Shown: one piece after another, positions 15,692 to 27,559 of the stretch
Layout: each line of letters begins with the position of its first letter
How positions within the stretch are numbered: the first letter of the stretch is position 1
From: Cavia porcellus
Lineage: Eukaryota; Chordata; Mammalia; Rodentia; Caviidae
Reading direction: 5' to 3'
Length of the DNA: 64,000 nt
Assembly (NCBI RefSeq): GCF_034190915.1
Contig: NW_026947485.1
Coordinates: forward strand, 52,840,337-52,904,336
Notes under the pieces: model-generated
The model's database searches: none
Told to the model about the DNA's origin: nothing
Seen by the model: only the letters and a program-made list of their open reading frames with translations
Translations under genes and position numbers: made by a program

Positions 15692-15768
15692 CCCCTCCCT
15701 CCCTCTCCTTTTCCTTTTTTTCCTTCGTTCCTTCTTTCTTTCCTTCGTTCCTTTTCTTTCTTTCCTTA
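15692..15768. repeat. Polypyrimidine (CCCT/TTCC)n tract
   Basis: A continuous C/T-only stretch of CCCT, TTCC, TTTC and TTCG units. It is a low-complexity polypyrimidine/polypurine tract. Confidence 0.85.
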
Positions 15769-16905
15769 ATCATGTGTGTTTACAGTATAAAATAGTGATA
15801 TTTATTTAGGGAATGCTACATGCATCTAACATATTTTGATCATTTTCATCATGGTAAGCAAATTAAATCAAACACAGAAAGTTACATTTGCTTGGTCTCT
15901 CCTATATGAGAAGGCTAGGATATAAATAGGTGAGTAAAATAAAGAAGAGGTAATAGGAAACTGGAGGACGGACACCTAGCATTTTACAATTATCTTTAAA
16001 ATATTTGAAAATCACGGTCCTATATTCACATTTATGGAAAATAACTATTTGGTAATAGTTGGGATTGCTATAGTATATCAAAGAGGCAGATGGAAAAAAC
16101 ATTGTAAAGGATAAGAATTATGTAAAACTCATAAGCAAAAATCTTTGGGAGTTTGTATTCTAACTGCATGCTTTAGATGACATTTTAATTTCTGTTCTAC
16201 TGGTTAACACATTTGGGCTTAAATTCAATAAACAACTATTCAGAGATGTTTAGTTTATCTAGGGAATTTATTATTGTATCTACTCAAAAATGAAAAAACT
16301 TCTGATAAAATGTTTTTGTCCCTATAAACCAGTATCAAATTACAGAAAATATTAATTTGAAAATTACTCGCTGTTTCTACTGATAAATAGAAAGATAAAT
16401 TTAAACACCATTTATAAATTCTATGTATTGTTATTATGTTTGTATCATTATCCTTCATATCAACCTAATTTAGGACAAAAGGCAAAAGTTATTTTCAAAA
16501 ACTTCTATAATGACTGAGCCTAATTTAATCCAATGATAAGAAAGAAAATTTTAAGGCAATAAAACTGCATTCAGTTTCCAAAAATACATTGGTTTTGCAT
16601 TATGGAGGAATGCTACTTAAAGCTGTTATCTGGTCTTGGTAATGCTAAAGAATGCTAAGATAAGATAGTTTCATAATTTTCTTACATTTTTATATGTTCT
16701 TAGGCCTATTGGTCTGAATTTCATTCTTCATATATAATTTCACTTCATAGGGTTTTATAAGATAAATATCTATAAATGAATCTGATGATGGAAAAATAAA
16801 AGTGAGTAGAGGAGAGAGAAGGAGAGAATTGAAATGTGCTAACTATACGCCCCAATCCTTTACAGTGAATGTACTCATCATGTGCTACTAACATGTACTA
16901 ATAAA
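15769..16905. other. Intron sequence without recognised features
   Basis: AT-rich unique DNA; no repeat family, exon or RNA gene recognised. Confidence 0.45.
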
Positions 16906-16908
16906 AGT

Positions 16909-16914
16909 AAGAGA

Positions 16915-16948
<34 letters not shown>
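16909..16948. repeat. (GA)n microsatellite
   Basis: Near-perfect GA repeat with one GACA interruption. Confidence 0.95.
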
Positions 16949-16949
16949 A

Positions 16950-19455
16950 AAAACAGACTAAAGATATAAATAACTTAGTAGCACAAGTGTGAGAATCTAC
17001 ATTTTCCAGGACTCAATATATTTTCTTAAAAAAATAGATTGAAAGCATCTCTAACAGTGTATTTGTGACTAAAACAAACTTTTGTTAAAAAATCCAATTT
17101 CAACTATATCACTCTTTTGAAGTAATATTAATGTTATGCTAGTGAGAAGCTTCACAAAAAAGTAATTCTACTCAGAAGATCATTGTGGGAATCAATCTTT
17201 ACAACCTGTTAGTCTCTTTCTTTCTGTTTTTCTTAATTCTGGGAAACACTAAAAACTTTCACTAATAATAAAAGTATTTAAGAATAGTTTAGAAATACCC
17301 AGTAAAACAAAAAATGTTGAATATGCTATGGTTTATAACTTAATTTTTTTCAAAGTAAATATATGTATATTTGGGGAAAAAACAGACATCACTCATATCT
17401 TTCCCCATAAAAACAGGAATGCTTAACCTATCAGCCTGTTGCATTTGAGACATTAAAATGAAAAATGACATCTACGCCCATTAATATCTTCAATGTATAA
17501 ACAGCACAGCGTGACACATTCTTGAGAGCTGAAGGCTACAAAATCTCTCTAAAACATAAATAACAAAGCACTCAGAAGCATATTTGATGTTGATATTCAT
17601 CTCTGAGAAAAACACTGCTGCCTAGGCTTCTTATGAAAATAGATGCAGCCCAAATGGATCTCCTGTAATTGGTTTCAGATAGCGAGGTCAGGAGAAATAT
17701 GATACAAGAAACGATTATGTGGAACAGGCGAAACGAGAATGTTTGTACAGGCACTCCCTAGTTACGCTCACAAGGGGGGCACACTTTGCAGATAACCAGA
17801 ACCAAAAAAAAAAAAAAAAAAAAAGCCAGGAAGTCTTCTAAATTTTTGCTCTTCATAATCATATATTTGACCCTTTAACATATTATGTCTTTAATGTGTT
17901 GTTGTGATTTCTGAACATAAAATAAGTTTCCAAACAGAGTATCATTTACTAATTATTTTCCCAAGCATGGATGATAAAAAGCATGTTCAGATCCTTTCAC
18001 AAAGGATGTGAATTCTTATTCTGCTTGGCTTTTCTTCCTATTATATTTCTGCTGAAGAGAATATACTGATAAATGTAATCTGAAGTCTCATAATGTATTT
18101 AATAGAAGAAAATTAATCATCTAATTGTCATAACCTATTTTCAAACAGCAATCTATCAGAAGAAAATTACGTATCTGTAGCTATTGACCCTTCATTTTAT
18201 CATGGCTGATATGTAATTAGAGTAAGTTTGTTGGAAAAAAAAGATAATTAGAAAATATTTTTTAAATAATTGTTTTTAGAGTATATTTTACATAAAGTTG
18301 GAGTATAAATATGTGGCTATAATTTATTTATATTTTACATCATTTTGGAGGCCAAATTGCAAAGCTAAGGTTATTTATTTTCTCATATTATAATAAGAGT
18401 GAGTAATTAGTTGTTAAGCTTTCTATTTACTACTCATATGCCATGATTTTTTGACTCAGTATTCAAGATGTAGATCTAAAGAAAAGACAAGGACACTGTT
18501 ACATTGGTTTATCCTCAGAAATATTAAAGTCCTCAAGATTCGAGTACAAACTCAACACTCAGTAAGTTCAGTACCCTTCTAAATTCCCAGAAGACCTCCC
18601 AAAAATCCTCCATGAAATAAGCCTGTTAATGGGAACTAATGGCCAAGGCAAGCTCTGTTTTTAGCTCTAGAATCAAACATTCAGTTCAACAGTATGAACA
18701 CATTCACTTTATCAGTGTCAGCATTTTAGTCTACCATAAATAAAACCAGTTAGTCTGTTATGTATTTATCAATTTTTCTTCACTTCCATTGGTACTGGTA
18801 ATGAATTCTTAATGGAACAAAGAGGCCACTAATACTATCTATACTATGATTAATTACCATTCTCATTCATATTAATTCTGCTCAACTTTTAAATTATTTG
18901 TAATCTTGTTTAAAATATTTTTATCTTTCCCAAAGATACTTTGAATTCCCTTTTTGTTTCTTGAATACCTTAGCAGTTCTTTATTTATTTTTTCATTTTG
19001 AGACCAGTATCACCTTTTGTTTGAATATGGATTGAGGATTCATTACTGCTATATTGCTATAATTTCAACTGAAAATATGTGACACTAAAGTATAGTATAA
19101 TATTTGACTGTAAGCTATTTGAATTCTTTGTTTTGAATATCCTCTTCAACTGAGAAGTAAGTAAGATGGCAAAAGAGGTATTATTTGGGGAAATATTTGG
19201 AAGAGTAAATACATGATTATTATTTTTCATAGAAAAGTTTAAGTATATCCTATAAACCAAGCAAAAAACTAAACATTTCATCCTTATTGAAGTATAATAT
19301 GTCATTAATTCTAACTTCAGAGCTTACTGTAAAAATGTTAATTTTGTTGATTGTCAAAAATTCAAAAACAATGTTAGTTGTAAACAAGAAGCACAAGATT
19401 TACATCAAAGCAAAAGTAGCAAGAGACTAACTGGATATGAAAGAAAAGTATAAGG
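16950..19455. other. Intron sequence, mostly unassigned
   Basis: Unique AT-rich DNA. A 21-nt poly-A run lies at 17804-17824. The block 17450-17800 retains several CpGs and is repeat-free; it could be conserved non-coding sequence, but there is no direct evidence. Confidence 0.4.
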
Positions 19456-19458
19456 AGT

Positions 19459-19825
19459 TGTTATGGTTTGTGTTTGGATGGCCCCTCAAAGCCTCATGCA
19501 GTCATGGAGATGGATAGATCTAGCATTTGTGGTTGGTTCATGGTCTTCTGCTGGGATTGGTTGTATGAGCCCTGCATCCACCTAGGATTGGATAGCCAAC
19601 ATACAATATAAGGGAAGGAAGGTGACATTCTATCCCCCTTTTCTGCCCTGACTTTTGTCTCTTGGGGTCATCATGAAAAATTGTCCCTTAGCCATGACAC
19701 TTTGCTGTGAGCCAGCTGAGAATTGACTGAAACCTCCAAAAATTGTACGCTAAATAAAGCTCCTCTTCTTTCATTTTGGGCAGCTGATATTTTGTCTCAG
19801 AAATAAGAGAAAAGTAACCAAGACA
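19459..19825 (+). mobile_element. Solo ERVL-MaLR (ORR1/MST-type) LTR with target-site duplication
   Basis: Begins TGTTATGGTTTGTGTTTGGA and ends AAAGTAACCAAGACA, the standard ends of mammalian-apparent LTRs of the MST/ORR1 group. It carries the expected AAATAAAGCTCCTCTTCTTT polyadenylation-signal segment towards the 3' end. The element is flanked by an exact 5-bp direct repeat GGAGT at 19454-19458 and 19826-19830, the duplication size expected for this family. There is no internal gag/pol sequence, so it is a solitary LTR. It lies antisense to FOXP2. Confidence 0.88.
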
Positions 19826-20099
19826 GGAGTCAATAATGTTTCCAAAATATGAAATCAAAGGAAAGTGGGCAAAAAACTATGCTGATATTGGAAACCGCAA
19901 AATTTAATTACAAAACAGAGAGTCTGGGGAGCAAATGATGCTGTTTACTCACTAGTAGGATAAACAAGCAATTTCTCCAGTGGGGAGTAAATAATCCAAA
20001 GTTCTAACTAAGAGTAAGAGAGCTAACAACAGATTTTCAGAAATATATGCGTGAATAGTAAGTGCAAAGGAAATCATTAGATTGCAGATGAAGAAAATA

Positions 20100-21730
20100 A
20101 AGACAAAGGAAGATCCAAGGTCCCAAACTAGGGGAACATGTTGTTACGAAAGATGAGATAGTGGCAAAGGAAGACAATAAATCGTGAGGACAGCAGAGAA
20201 CCAGAGTCAGATGCATGAACCAATGAGGCAGAAGAGGAAATTTACAAAGAAATCCACACATACACAACCAACACTTTTGACACAGGTGCAAAGAGAAAGG
20301 TCAACAAATGGTGCCACAACAACCAGACATCTATGTGTAGAAGAATATAATGAGACCTCACCCATCACCAGCTAAGAGAATTAACTTTAAATAGATTAAA
20401 TACTTAAATGTAATTGAAAACATGGAACGATTAGAAAAAAATATGAGGAATATTTCAGTACATTGGAATGGATAAGCATCATTTTGATAAAACTCTCAAA
20501 ACACAGGAATCAAAAAAATGAAAAGATTAATCAAGCTAAATAAAAAGCTTCTGAACTCGATGCATCAACCAAAAAAACCAATCTACTAAATGAAAGAAAA
20601 TGTTTGAAAATTATCCATCTGACAAGGGATTAATATCTAGACTAAGGAGCTCAAATAACTCAATAATAAAACATAAAATAAAAAACCTAGAAAAAGAGAG
20701 AGAGAAATAAGCCAGGCCTAGGGGCACATACCTGTAATATCAGCAATGGAGGGCTGTTTCAGGAGAACACCAAAATTGAGACTGCTTGAGTGTCATAGAG
20801 AGATAGTGTCTCAAGAAACATTTGTAAAAACAATTGGCCTGTAGCTCAGAGGAAGCGCTTACCTAGCATCGGCAAGGCCTGGGTTTAATTACCAGTATGT
20901 CAATCAGAACAGGGGAAAACAAAAAGAAATATGAAAAGTAGACAACATTTCTTAAAAGCAAACATACAAATTGCCAATAGGTATATGAAAAAAGTCTATT
21001 ATCACTAGGCATGATGGAAATGCAAATCAAAACCATGATGAGATATTTCCTCATTTATATTTTTTAAAAAGTCTAATATCAAAAAGACAAAAAGTAAAAC
21101 AAGCTGGTGAGGATATGGAGAGCAGCGAACCCTTGCATATATTTGGGGACAATGTACATGACAACAACAATTACTGAAATAGTTTGAAGTCCCTCAGATA
21201 ATTACCATATGTTCTAAAAATATCATTACTGGATGTACATACAAAGAAAATGGAATCACTATGCAGAAAGGATGTCTGTACCTTGGTATTTGCTGGAACA
21301 CTATTATAACAGGACAGAATCAGAAACAACCAAAGTGTTTATCAACTGATGAATGGATAAAGAAAACTAGCTCATGTACACAGCACAATACTATGAAGCT
21401 ATATACATGATGACATATTACAATTTGTGACATGGATGGGACTAAAGATCATCACATCAAATGTTATGTCAACCACACAAGGAGAAACACTGCATGATAT
21501 CATTCATATGTGAAGTTTAAAAGATATGGCAGCATGAAACTTAAGTAGAACAATGTTTACCAGGCGCAGAAACATAGGGACAGAGAGTGGGAAGAGGTTT
21601 AGCACTGGGTACCAAGTTACAGCTAGACTTTCCAGGCTAGTGCGCAGGAGGTAACTATAGCTAATGACTGTGTACTATACATCTTTCAAAAACTAGAGGA
21701 AAAGATTTTGAAAGTTTTCATCATAAATGA
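20100..21730 (+). mobile_element. L1 (L1M-type) 3' fragment, interrupted by a B1-ID SINE
   Basis: Runs in L1 order: the end of ORF2 (AGAGAAAGGTCAACAAATGG, then AAATAGATTAAATACTTAAATG, then GACAAGGGATTAATATCTAG), the conserved GAAATGCAAATCAAAACCATGATGAG region cut across several substitutions, GGTGAGGATATGGAGAGCAG, TGATGAATGGATAAAGAAAA, and a 3' UTR with the mobility-strip sequence AGAGAGTGGGAAGAGG. All frames are broken. It is split at 20711-20924 by a later SINE. The 5' limit is uncertain. Confidence 0.8.
20711..20924 (+). mobile_element. B1-ID dimeric SINE nested in L1
   Basis: The left part, 20711-20830, is B1-like: GCCAGGCCTAGGGGCACATA followed by CCTGTAATATCAGCA, ending in GTGTCTCAAGAAA. 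The right part, from about 20831, is ID-like, with an A box TAGCTCAGAGGAAGCGC and a diverged B box GGGTTTAATTACC, then an A-rich tail. L1 sequence resumes on the far side. A short direct repeat AGAAATA at 20703-20709 and 20925-20931 is a plausible target duplication. Confidence 0.75.
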
Positions 21731-21989
21731 TAAATATTGGGAGAGAGAGATTATATTTAACCTGATTTAACCACAAAGCATATATAGATGTATTGAAAAA
21801 TCGTATGTCACTCCATAAGTATAGTACGTACAATTTGTATTGTATATAAGTTAAAAAGACAAGCTGAATAAAAGATTTCATGAAAATATTTAACTTGTAA
21901 TTATTATACGGTCAATTACTACATATAAATGCAAGAGTAATGAAACATGTTCCCATATACAGTTTTAAATTAATGCTTATATTAACAGT

Positions 21990-22425
21990 ATTTAAAATAA
22001 ATCAAGTGTATAAAGAACTCAGATCTCTATCAATTAATGAATGGGCCAATAAAATCTGGTATGTCCAGGTAATGGTATATTATTTGACCATAAACAAATG
22101 CAGCATTGATGCATGCTATAAGACATAAGGATGAATCTTGAAAAAAATATGCGATGTGAACAAAATCAGTGACAAATGTCCACATACTGTGTGATTCCGT
22201 TCGCTTGAAATGCCAAGATATGAAATCCAGAGAGACAAAAAAGATAACCATAACTACTGGCTGGAAGGAAAGGAGATTATGGAGTGACTGCTAATGAGCA
22301 AGAAGTTTATTTTTAGTATAATGAAGAAATTTTTGAAATAAATAGTGGACTATAAGAATTATAAAGTTTCGAAAAGTGAATTTTATAATTATATAAATTA
22401 CATCTCAATAATTTTGTTACATATT
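21990..22425 (+). mobile_element. L1M-type 3' end fragment
   Basis: ATTAATGAATGGGCCAATAA, ATGGTATATTATTTGACCAT, GATGCATGCTATAAGACATA, GATGAATCTTGAAAA, GGAGTGACTGCTAATGAGCA and finally ATTACATCTCAATAA follow in the order of the 3' UTR of ancient L1M families. It is non-coding and distinct from the L1 copy just upstream. Confidence 0.75.
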
Positions 22426-22429
22426 TAAA

Positions 22430-23645
22430 GGAAAAACAAAGAATAATGAAGAGATAAGATAGATGATATGTTTAAACACCAAAAATTCAAAGAGGCTAAG
22501 AACCAATGGAAGTTCCTTTTGATCTGCTATTAGGAGGTGACCTAGCTGAGAGTAACTGAACTCATTGTGGGAGCAAAATAACAGCCAAGAGGCAAACAAT
22601 TCCTTTGGTAAATTTCATGAAGAACAAAATAAAAGGGAACTCTGATTGGAGTTTCATTAAAAAATGATAGTAAGTTGAATAAATAGAAAGGAATGGAAGC
22701 GTCAAAACAGAAGAATTTAAAAGGTTCCTTAAAATGATAAAAATAGTAGGGGAAGAAGACAGTAATAAGATTTTTGAGGAGAAGAAACCTTTCTCTCTGA
22801 GACGGGCTGTTGAGATGGGAAGAAGTGGAAAGTCACGCCCAGAACTACAGAAAACACTACCTGCTGTGCCACTCAACTGATGTCCTCTCCTCTCCAGTCA
22901 CTTTTAGCTGGCCTTGGGGTCTGGTAGCTCTAAGACAATGAGTCGGTTATAATTTATGCTCTATTATTACGCACTTTAATGACAATACCTTTCTTTTCCA
23001 AGGCAGCAATTAAAAAAAAAAACAAAAAACAAAAAACTGTCTTTGACGCTGGTATTATTGGCAGAGCCGGCTAGTCAAAGGCTTTCATCTGCATGTAGGA
23101 GACAAAGCATAATGTAGTAATTTGACAGATCTCAGAAGACAATTTAGCCTATGCTTAGTTGACAAGTATGAAGTTTTGTTATATTCTCTTTAAATGCAGT
23201 TAATATTTAACATTGGTGTGGGTGATTTGTGAGATCAGAGAGGATAATATATTTGAAAACACTTCAAAAACTGAAATATAAAATATTATTCCCATTTTGA
23301 AATGATATGATTCATTCAGCAGTTATCAGTTCTTCAAAGTTAACTGATACTGGTCATTTGAGGTGGGATCTTGGTGCTTAGTCTGACAGTAACTTTGCTA
23401 AGTAGGTATGTATATTTTAACTAACAGCTCTGGTGTGTTATAACTTCTAAAAGTTCGCACCAATATTTATTTAGTTCACTGCGATCTGTTTAAGTATGTA
23501 AATGTCTCACATGACAGGAAACATAACTTAGCAACTTCATGTCCTATGATTATTTTTGGAAAGTTGTATTTTAATCTGATCAATTTGAGACAAATGTGTA
23601 TACCTATACACATGTATTGTAGAGCATACAACTTTACTTCCTGGA
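22430..23645. other. Intron sequence without recognised features
   Basis: AT-rich unique DNA with a GC-richer patch around 22795-22930 and an A-rich run at 23009-23037. Confidence 0.4.
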
Positions 23646-23649
23646 ATCC

Positions 23650-24024
23650 TGTCTTAGTCACTTTCTTCGTGGCTGGGTCAACATAATCAGCATCCACAAC
23701 TCACAAGAGGGGAGGTTTATTGTGGCTCAAATTATCAGCCCAAGGTCAGTTGGCTCCAAGGCAGAAATGGCCAGGTGGGAGAATCTGACAGATAAAAGTT
23801 GCTCCTGTGTTGATGTCCATAAAACAGAGAGAGCAGGAGGAGCCAGGGAAAGAGAGGCACCCTTACAGGTCCCATCCACCCTGAGACATCTATAGCTAGG
23901 TCCCCCCTCCTCGACAGCACACTTAGCTGCTGAGCTCATTTTAGAGCAAGAGTGCAGTGCCCGGAACAGTGAGTCACCTGAATGCATGAGAGTTTTCAGG
24001 ACATTCTAGATTTAAACCCTACCA
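23650..24024 (-). mobile_element. ERVL-MaLR (MST-like) LTR
   Basis: On the plus strand it starts TGTCTTAGTCACTTTCTTCG, carries GGAGGTTTATTGTGGCTCA, and ends TTTCAGGACATTCTAGATTT followed by AAACCCTACCA. This is the layout of an MST-type LTR in reverse orientation, with TG...CA ends. The flanking 5-mers AATCC and GTCCC do not form a clear duplication. It is sense-oriented relative to FOXP2. Confidence 0.7.
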
Positions 24025-24061
24025 GTCCCCCATCACCACATCTATATGTACATACACATAT

Positions 24062-24062
<1 letters not shown>

Positions 24063-24109
<47 letters not shown>
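24063..24109. repeat. (CA)n microsatellite
   Basis: About 23 uninterrupted CA units just outside the reverse MaLR LTR. Confidence 0.97.
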
Positions 24110-24111
<2 letters not shown>

Positions 24112-24267
24112 AGTATACCCCTCTCTTTTGTAGTATAGGAGGAAACATAAAAATACATCCAATATCAACACTGCATAGTATACAACCGGCTGCACTCTGT
24201 TAAAACAAAATATAAAGAAGGACCATAGGAGTTGAGAGAAAAAAACAAAAAGAGAAGAAAGGAGAGT

Positions 24268-24475
24268 TCATATTTATTAAGTGCTCATGATATGCTACGT
24301 ATGATTCAAATCTTTGCAAACTCTATCTCATTTCCTTCAGAAACATCCTCTTTTAGTACAAATGATTGAATTGAGGCTCAGACTATAGATTGGCTTTACG
24401 CTCAGCTATTTCAAGTAGTTTGAAGTTGTTTAAAAAGTACCTGGTTAACTCTGAGGCTTATGCTGTTCCCATAAA
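24268..24475 (-). mobile_element. MIR SINE
   Basis: TATTTATTAAGTGCTCATGA, AACTCTATCTCATTTCCTTC and TGAATTGAGGCTCAGA follow in the order of a nearly full-length reverse-complement MIR (TATTTATTGAGTGCTTACTA, TTATCTCATTTAATCCT, GAGGAAACTGAGGCACAGA). Confidence 0.72.
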
Positions 24476-25080
24476 GAATGTCAGGTATATCAACGAAAAG
24501 ACATTCATATAGTTAATGTCTCAAATAAATTAAAAAATTGCAGTGTAAAGGGAACAAAATAAATTAGAAGTCATTTTCATCAGAAACAGGCATACTATTC
24601 AGAGTAAAAAAAAACAGTTCCAAGGTCTTATTTAACTTTTTTTCTTATTCTTTTCATGAAGAAAATTAAACATACACACTTCTAAAAGGATTTTATTTTC
24701 CTTAAAAGACAATGTCTCTGAAGTTAGTAAGCTCTGATTCAGGATGTTAGTTACCAAGAAGTTAATGTTAAAAAAGAACAAAATGTTATTATACTTTAAC
24801 AACAAAACCCAAAACAATACCATTTTTTAACAAACATTAAATACTATGTATTATTTTCTAATGAATTTGGAAAAAGCAGGGTTGTCACAAAAAATAGAGT
24901 TAAATTTGAATTTGTTTAGTTTTTATTTGCTAAATCTGGCAACCTCAAAGTGTTTCAGAATGTGTTGTCAAGATAGTAGGATTGCTTACGTCAAATTTTT
25001 GTTTAAAGGATGAAATATTATTCATGTTGTCAGTGGAGATGGTTTTTAGTCTTCTTGAGTACTAAAGTCCTCTTACCTAG
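24476..25080. other. Intron sequence without recognised features
   Basis: AT-rich unique DNA. Confidence 0.4.
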
Positions 25081-25084
25081 ATTA

Positions 25085-25770
25085 AACAGCTTAGCCGCCA
25101 GGGTTGGGGGGATGTTAGGGACTCCCACTGAGTTCCTGTAGAAAGAATAGTCAGGAGAGTGTACAGGAACAGAAAAGGACAGGGTGGACTACTTTAAACG
25201 AAAGGTAAGTGCACTTATTTTTAAGAAAGCCAGGCCACGAAAGCCAAAGAAGCTTCTTCTGAAGTCAGAGTCTGGTCTTTTGTAATTGGACTTATAGGTA
25301 AGAAAAATACAGGACTTTGCTACTGTATTCATCCTTCCCTTGGCCACACTGAGGCTGAGTGACAAAGAACCAGGAGGCAAAGCCTGGGACCCCCGTGATA
25401 ACAAAGGGGAGGAAAAGCTTTAAAACAGCTGCAGAAGAAGGGAACTTGAGGTGGCAAGCCTCTGTGCACTTCACCCAGCAGCGGTGGAGGAGACAGTCCC
25501 AGCCCCTAGAAGAGCAAGATGGGAGTGTCTGACCGCTGGGGAAGAATAGGGTAGGAGTGGTTTCAAACCACAAGAAATCCTGGAAGCCAAAATCACAGTG
25601 CTCTTCAGGATGAAATGGCACAGGTGCCAAAGAGGACTCAGAAATTGCAAGTTCTAATCCCTGGATCATCACAAGTTCCGATCTCATCCTTATCATTGAT
25701 GACCTGTGCGTAGGTTCCTTCTTCCCAGTGCTTACCTGGTCCTATTCCCACAGAGCAAGAGAAAGAGAGA
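25085..25770. other. GC-richer unique block with a 134-codon open frame
   Basis: A clear compositional step: about 700 bp that are visibly richer in G and C than either flank, with no repeat family recognised. It holds an open frame on the minus strand (25292-25696, 134 codons), the longest in the window, starting MIRMRSELVMIQGLELAISE. The product shows no recognisable domain or compositional signature of a real protein, and the FOXP2 protein has nothing like it. SOX-like (AACAAAGG, about 25400) and CAGCTGCAG motifs are present. It could be a conserved non-coding element, an alternative 5' exon region or an unrecognised old LTR; I cannot decide between them. Confidence 0.35.
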
Positions 25771-26417
25771 AACATAAAATACACTGAAGAACTGTTGATG
25801 AAGTATTCGGATAATTCAAAAATACTCACCAATTGAATGAAAGAAGAAATACATTAAGATTCTGACTTTTGAATTTTTAGGTAGAATTATTTACTGGATA
25901 AATTATGAGACACACATTTGTATGTGAAACACTTATTTTGTGTCCCATTTGGAGGTTAAGTCCCAAAGAAACTGGAGATCCTGAGAAAACTCATCTTAGG
26001 GAGAGATTCATGTTACTCTCCATTTTTGTTACAGTTCTTCTAGATCTCATTTGTATTATCTTCAGCATAAAATGTGATAAGCTTGAGTTATTAACAATAT
26101 AATGCGATATGAAGGCTATTTTCAATAAAATTAAATGTAAGCTAATGATCCATTGACATAATTACAGATTCTTCTGGTCTTTTTGGCCTAAAAATCTTCT
26201 CTAATGTTCTGATTTCTTTCTTTTTTTTCAGGCAGTGTCCTCTTAAATTGCTGAAACATGCTCGTTTCAAGTCTATAAATCTTCCTGCCTTAGCTTACCA
26301 AGCAGCCAAGAATATAGGTGGATATCATTATACCTACTTATGCCCTTATGTTTTAAAAATGTAACTCTATGAGAGTTAAAAATATGTCTGGTTTCAACAC
26401 AATTTGTTGCATTTAAT

Positions 26418-26420
<3 letters not shown>

Positions 26421-26459
<39 letters not shown>
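26421..26459. repeat. (TA)n microsatellite
   Basis: About 19 uninterrupted AT units. The isoleucine-tyrosine runs in frames here are due to this repeat. Confidence 0.96.
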
Positions 26460-26460
<1 letters not shown>

Positions 26461-26799
26461 CTACAATGAGTAAAACACTACTCATTGGCAGATTACAGTT
26501 TAAAAATCAGAAAGCAAGAAAACCTCAGAAGTCCTCTTGCTTATGTGAAATGAAGGAAGTTTTTCTCAAAGCTGAGTATTTCTTTGTTATTTTACTTTCA
26601 TTCTCTAGTCCTAGTACCAACTCCACTATAAGCCAGGAAGCTAGGATAAAAGGTTTCTCATTCACAAGCTTTAGTAACAGATTTTGGTTGGTGGTCTGCT
26701 TGTTTAAAATGTGCATGAAGTCTAAAACCAAGGAAAAGTCTTTGCATCCTGCTTAAGCACAAACAGAATTCATTCCTATTCAAAAGCCTAATTCACTTG

Positions 26800-26920
26800 A
26801 TCATCTTATTTGCTAGCTACTTTTACCATTTAGTTCTGTGAAATCCTTAAGGACAGGGAATACTTCTATTATTTTCTCTGACATACACAACATACTAGCT
26901 CCCACCTGGTCAGTCAAAAA
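26800..26920 (+). mobile_element. L2 3' end fragment
   Basis: GTGAAATCCTTAAGGACAGG followed by GAATACTTCTATTATTTTCT matches the L2 3' motif (AAGCTCCTTGAGGGCAGGGACTTTTGT). Old and short. Confidence 0.5.
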
Positions 26921-27559
26921 ACTACCTAAGAAAAAAAATATGGGTCTTCTGACATTTTTAAGCAGCTAAAACACAGACATAGCTTAACTGGTCCAGATAT
27001 CTTAGATGTAACTTGTAAACTAAGTGAAGAAGCTAGTTCTGTCCAAATGACATGACAAGACTCTGATTATTATGGGCATTTTGCAGATCTGTAAATTTTG
27101 ATGGCTCTGAAGACTGACTTGCAATCTACAATAATGCTGAAATTAGCACAAGCAAAATTTACATCCATTCATCAAGTTATATTAAGTATTCTATATCCAT
27201 GGCTTTTTCACACTAATATTCATCTACTACATCATTTACAAAAATTATAATGGAATAAAATAGAATTTGCTGAAAATTTCTACAACAGAACCTTGAATTA
27301 TTTTAGGCAAAAGAATCTAAACATAAGAGTAATTCATTATTCAATTTAAGAATTTGTTTGCTTAAACCAGAAGCAATGAAACAAAAATTCTTTAATATTC
27401 ATTAATATTCAGGTTTGATTAAAGACATATTCTATGTAAAAGGATAATTTATTTATATAAATAACATACAGATGTTCTGAAGTAAAACTAAAAATAGATT
27501 TGAAATTCACCAAAGCACATCATTATTTCCAAATTCTTAAAAAGATTTTCACTTTATTC

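Noticed and set aside
17745..17824. Transposon end suggested by CAGGCACTCCCTAGTTACGC
   Set aside because: Slight likeness to a Tigger-type terminal repeat over under 25 bp with no partner repeat; too weak to annotate.
23645..24029. Target-site duplication around the reverse MaLR LTR
   Set aside because: The flanking 5-mers AATCC and GTCCC share only two positions, so no duplication can be claimed.
24063..24109. Direct repeats suggestive of a CRISPR array
   Set aside because: Simple CA microsatellite in a vertebrate genome; no spacer-repeat structure anywhere.
25292..25696. 134-codon minus-strand frame as a gene
   Set aside because: No domain, no start context or splice evidence; retained only as part of an unexplained compositional block, not annotated as coding.
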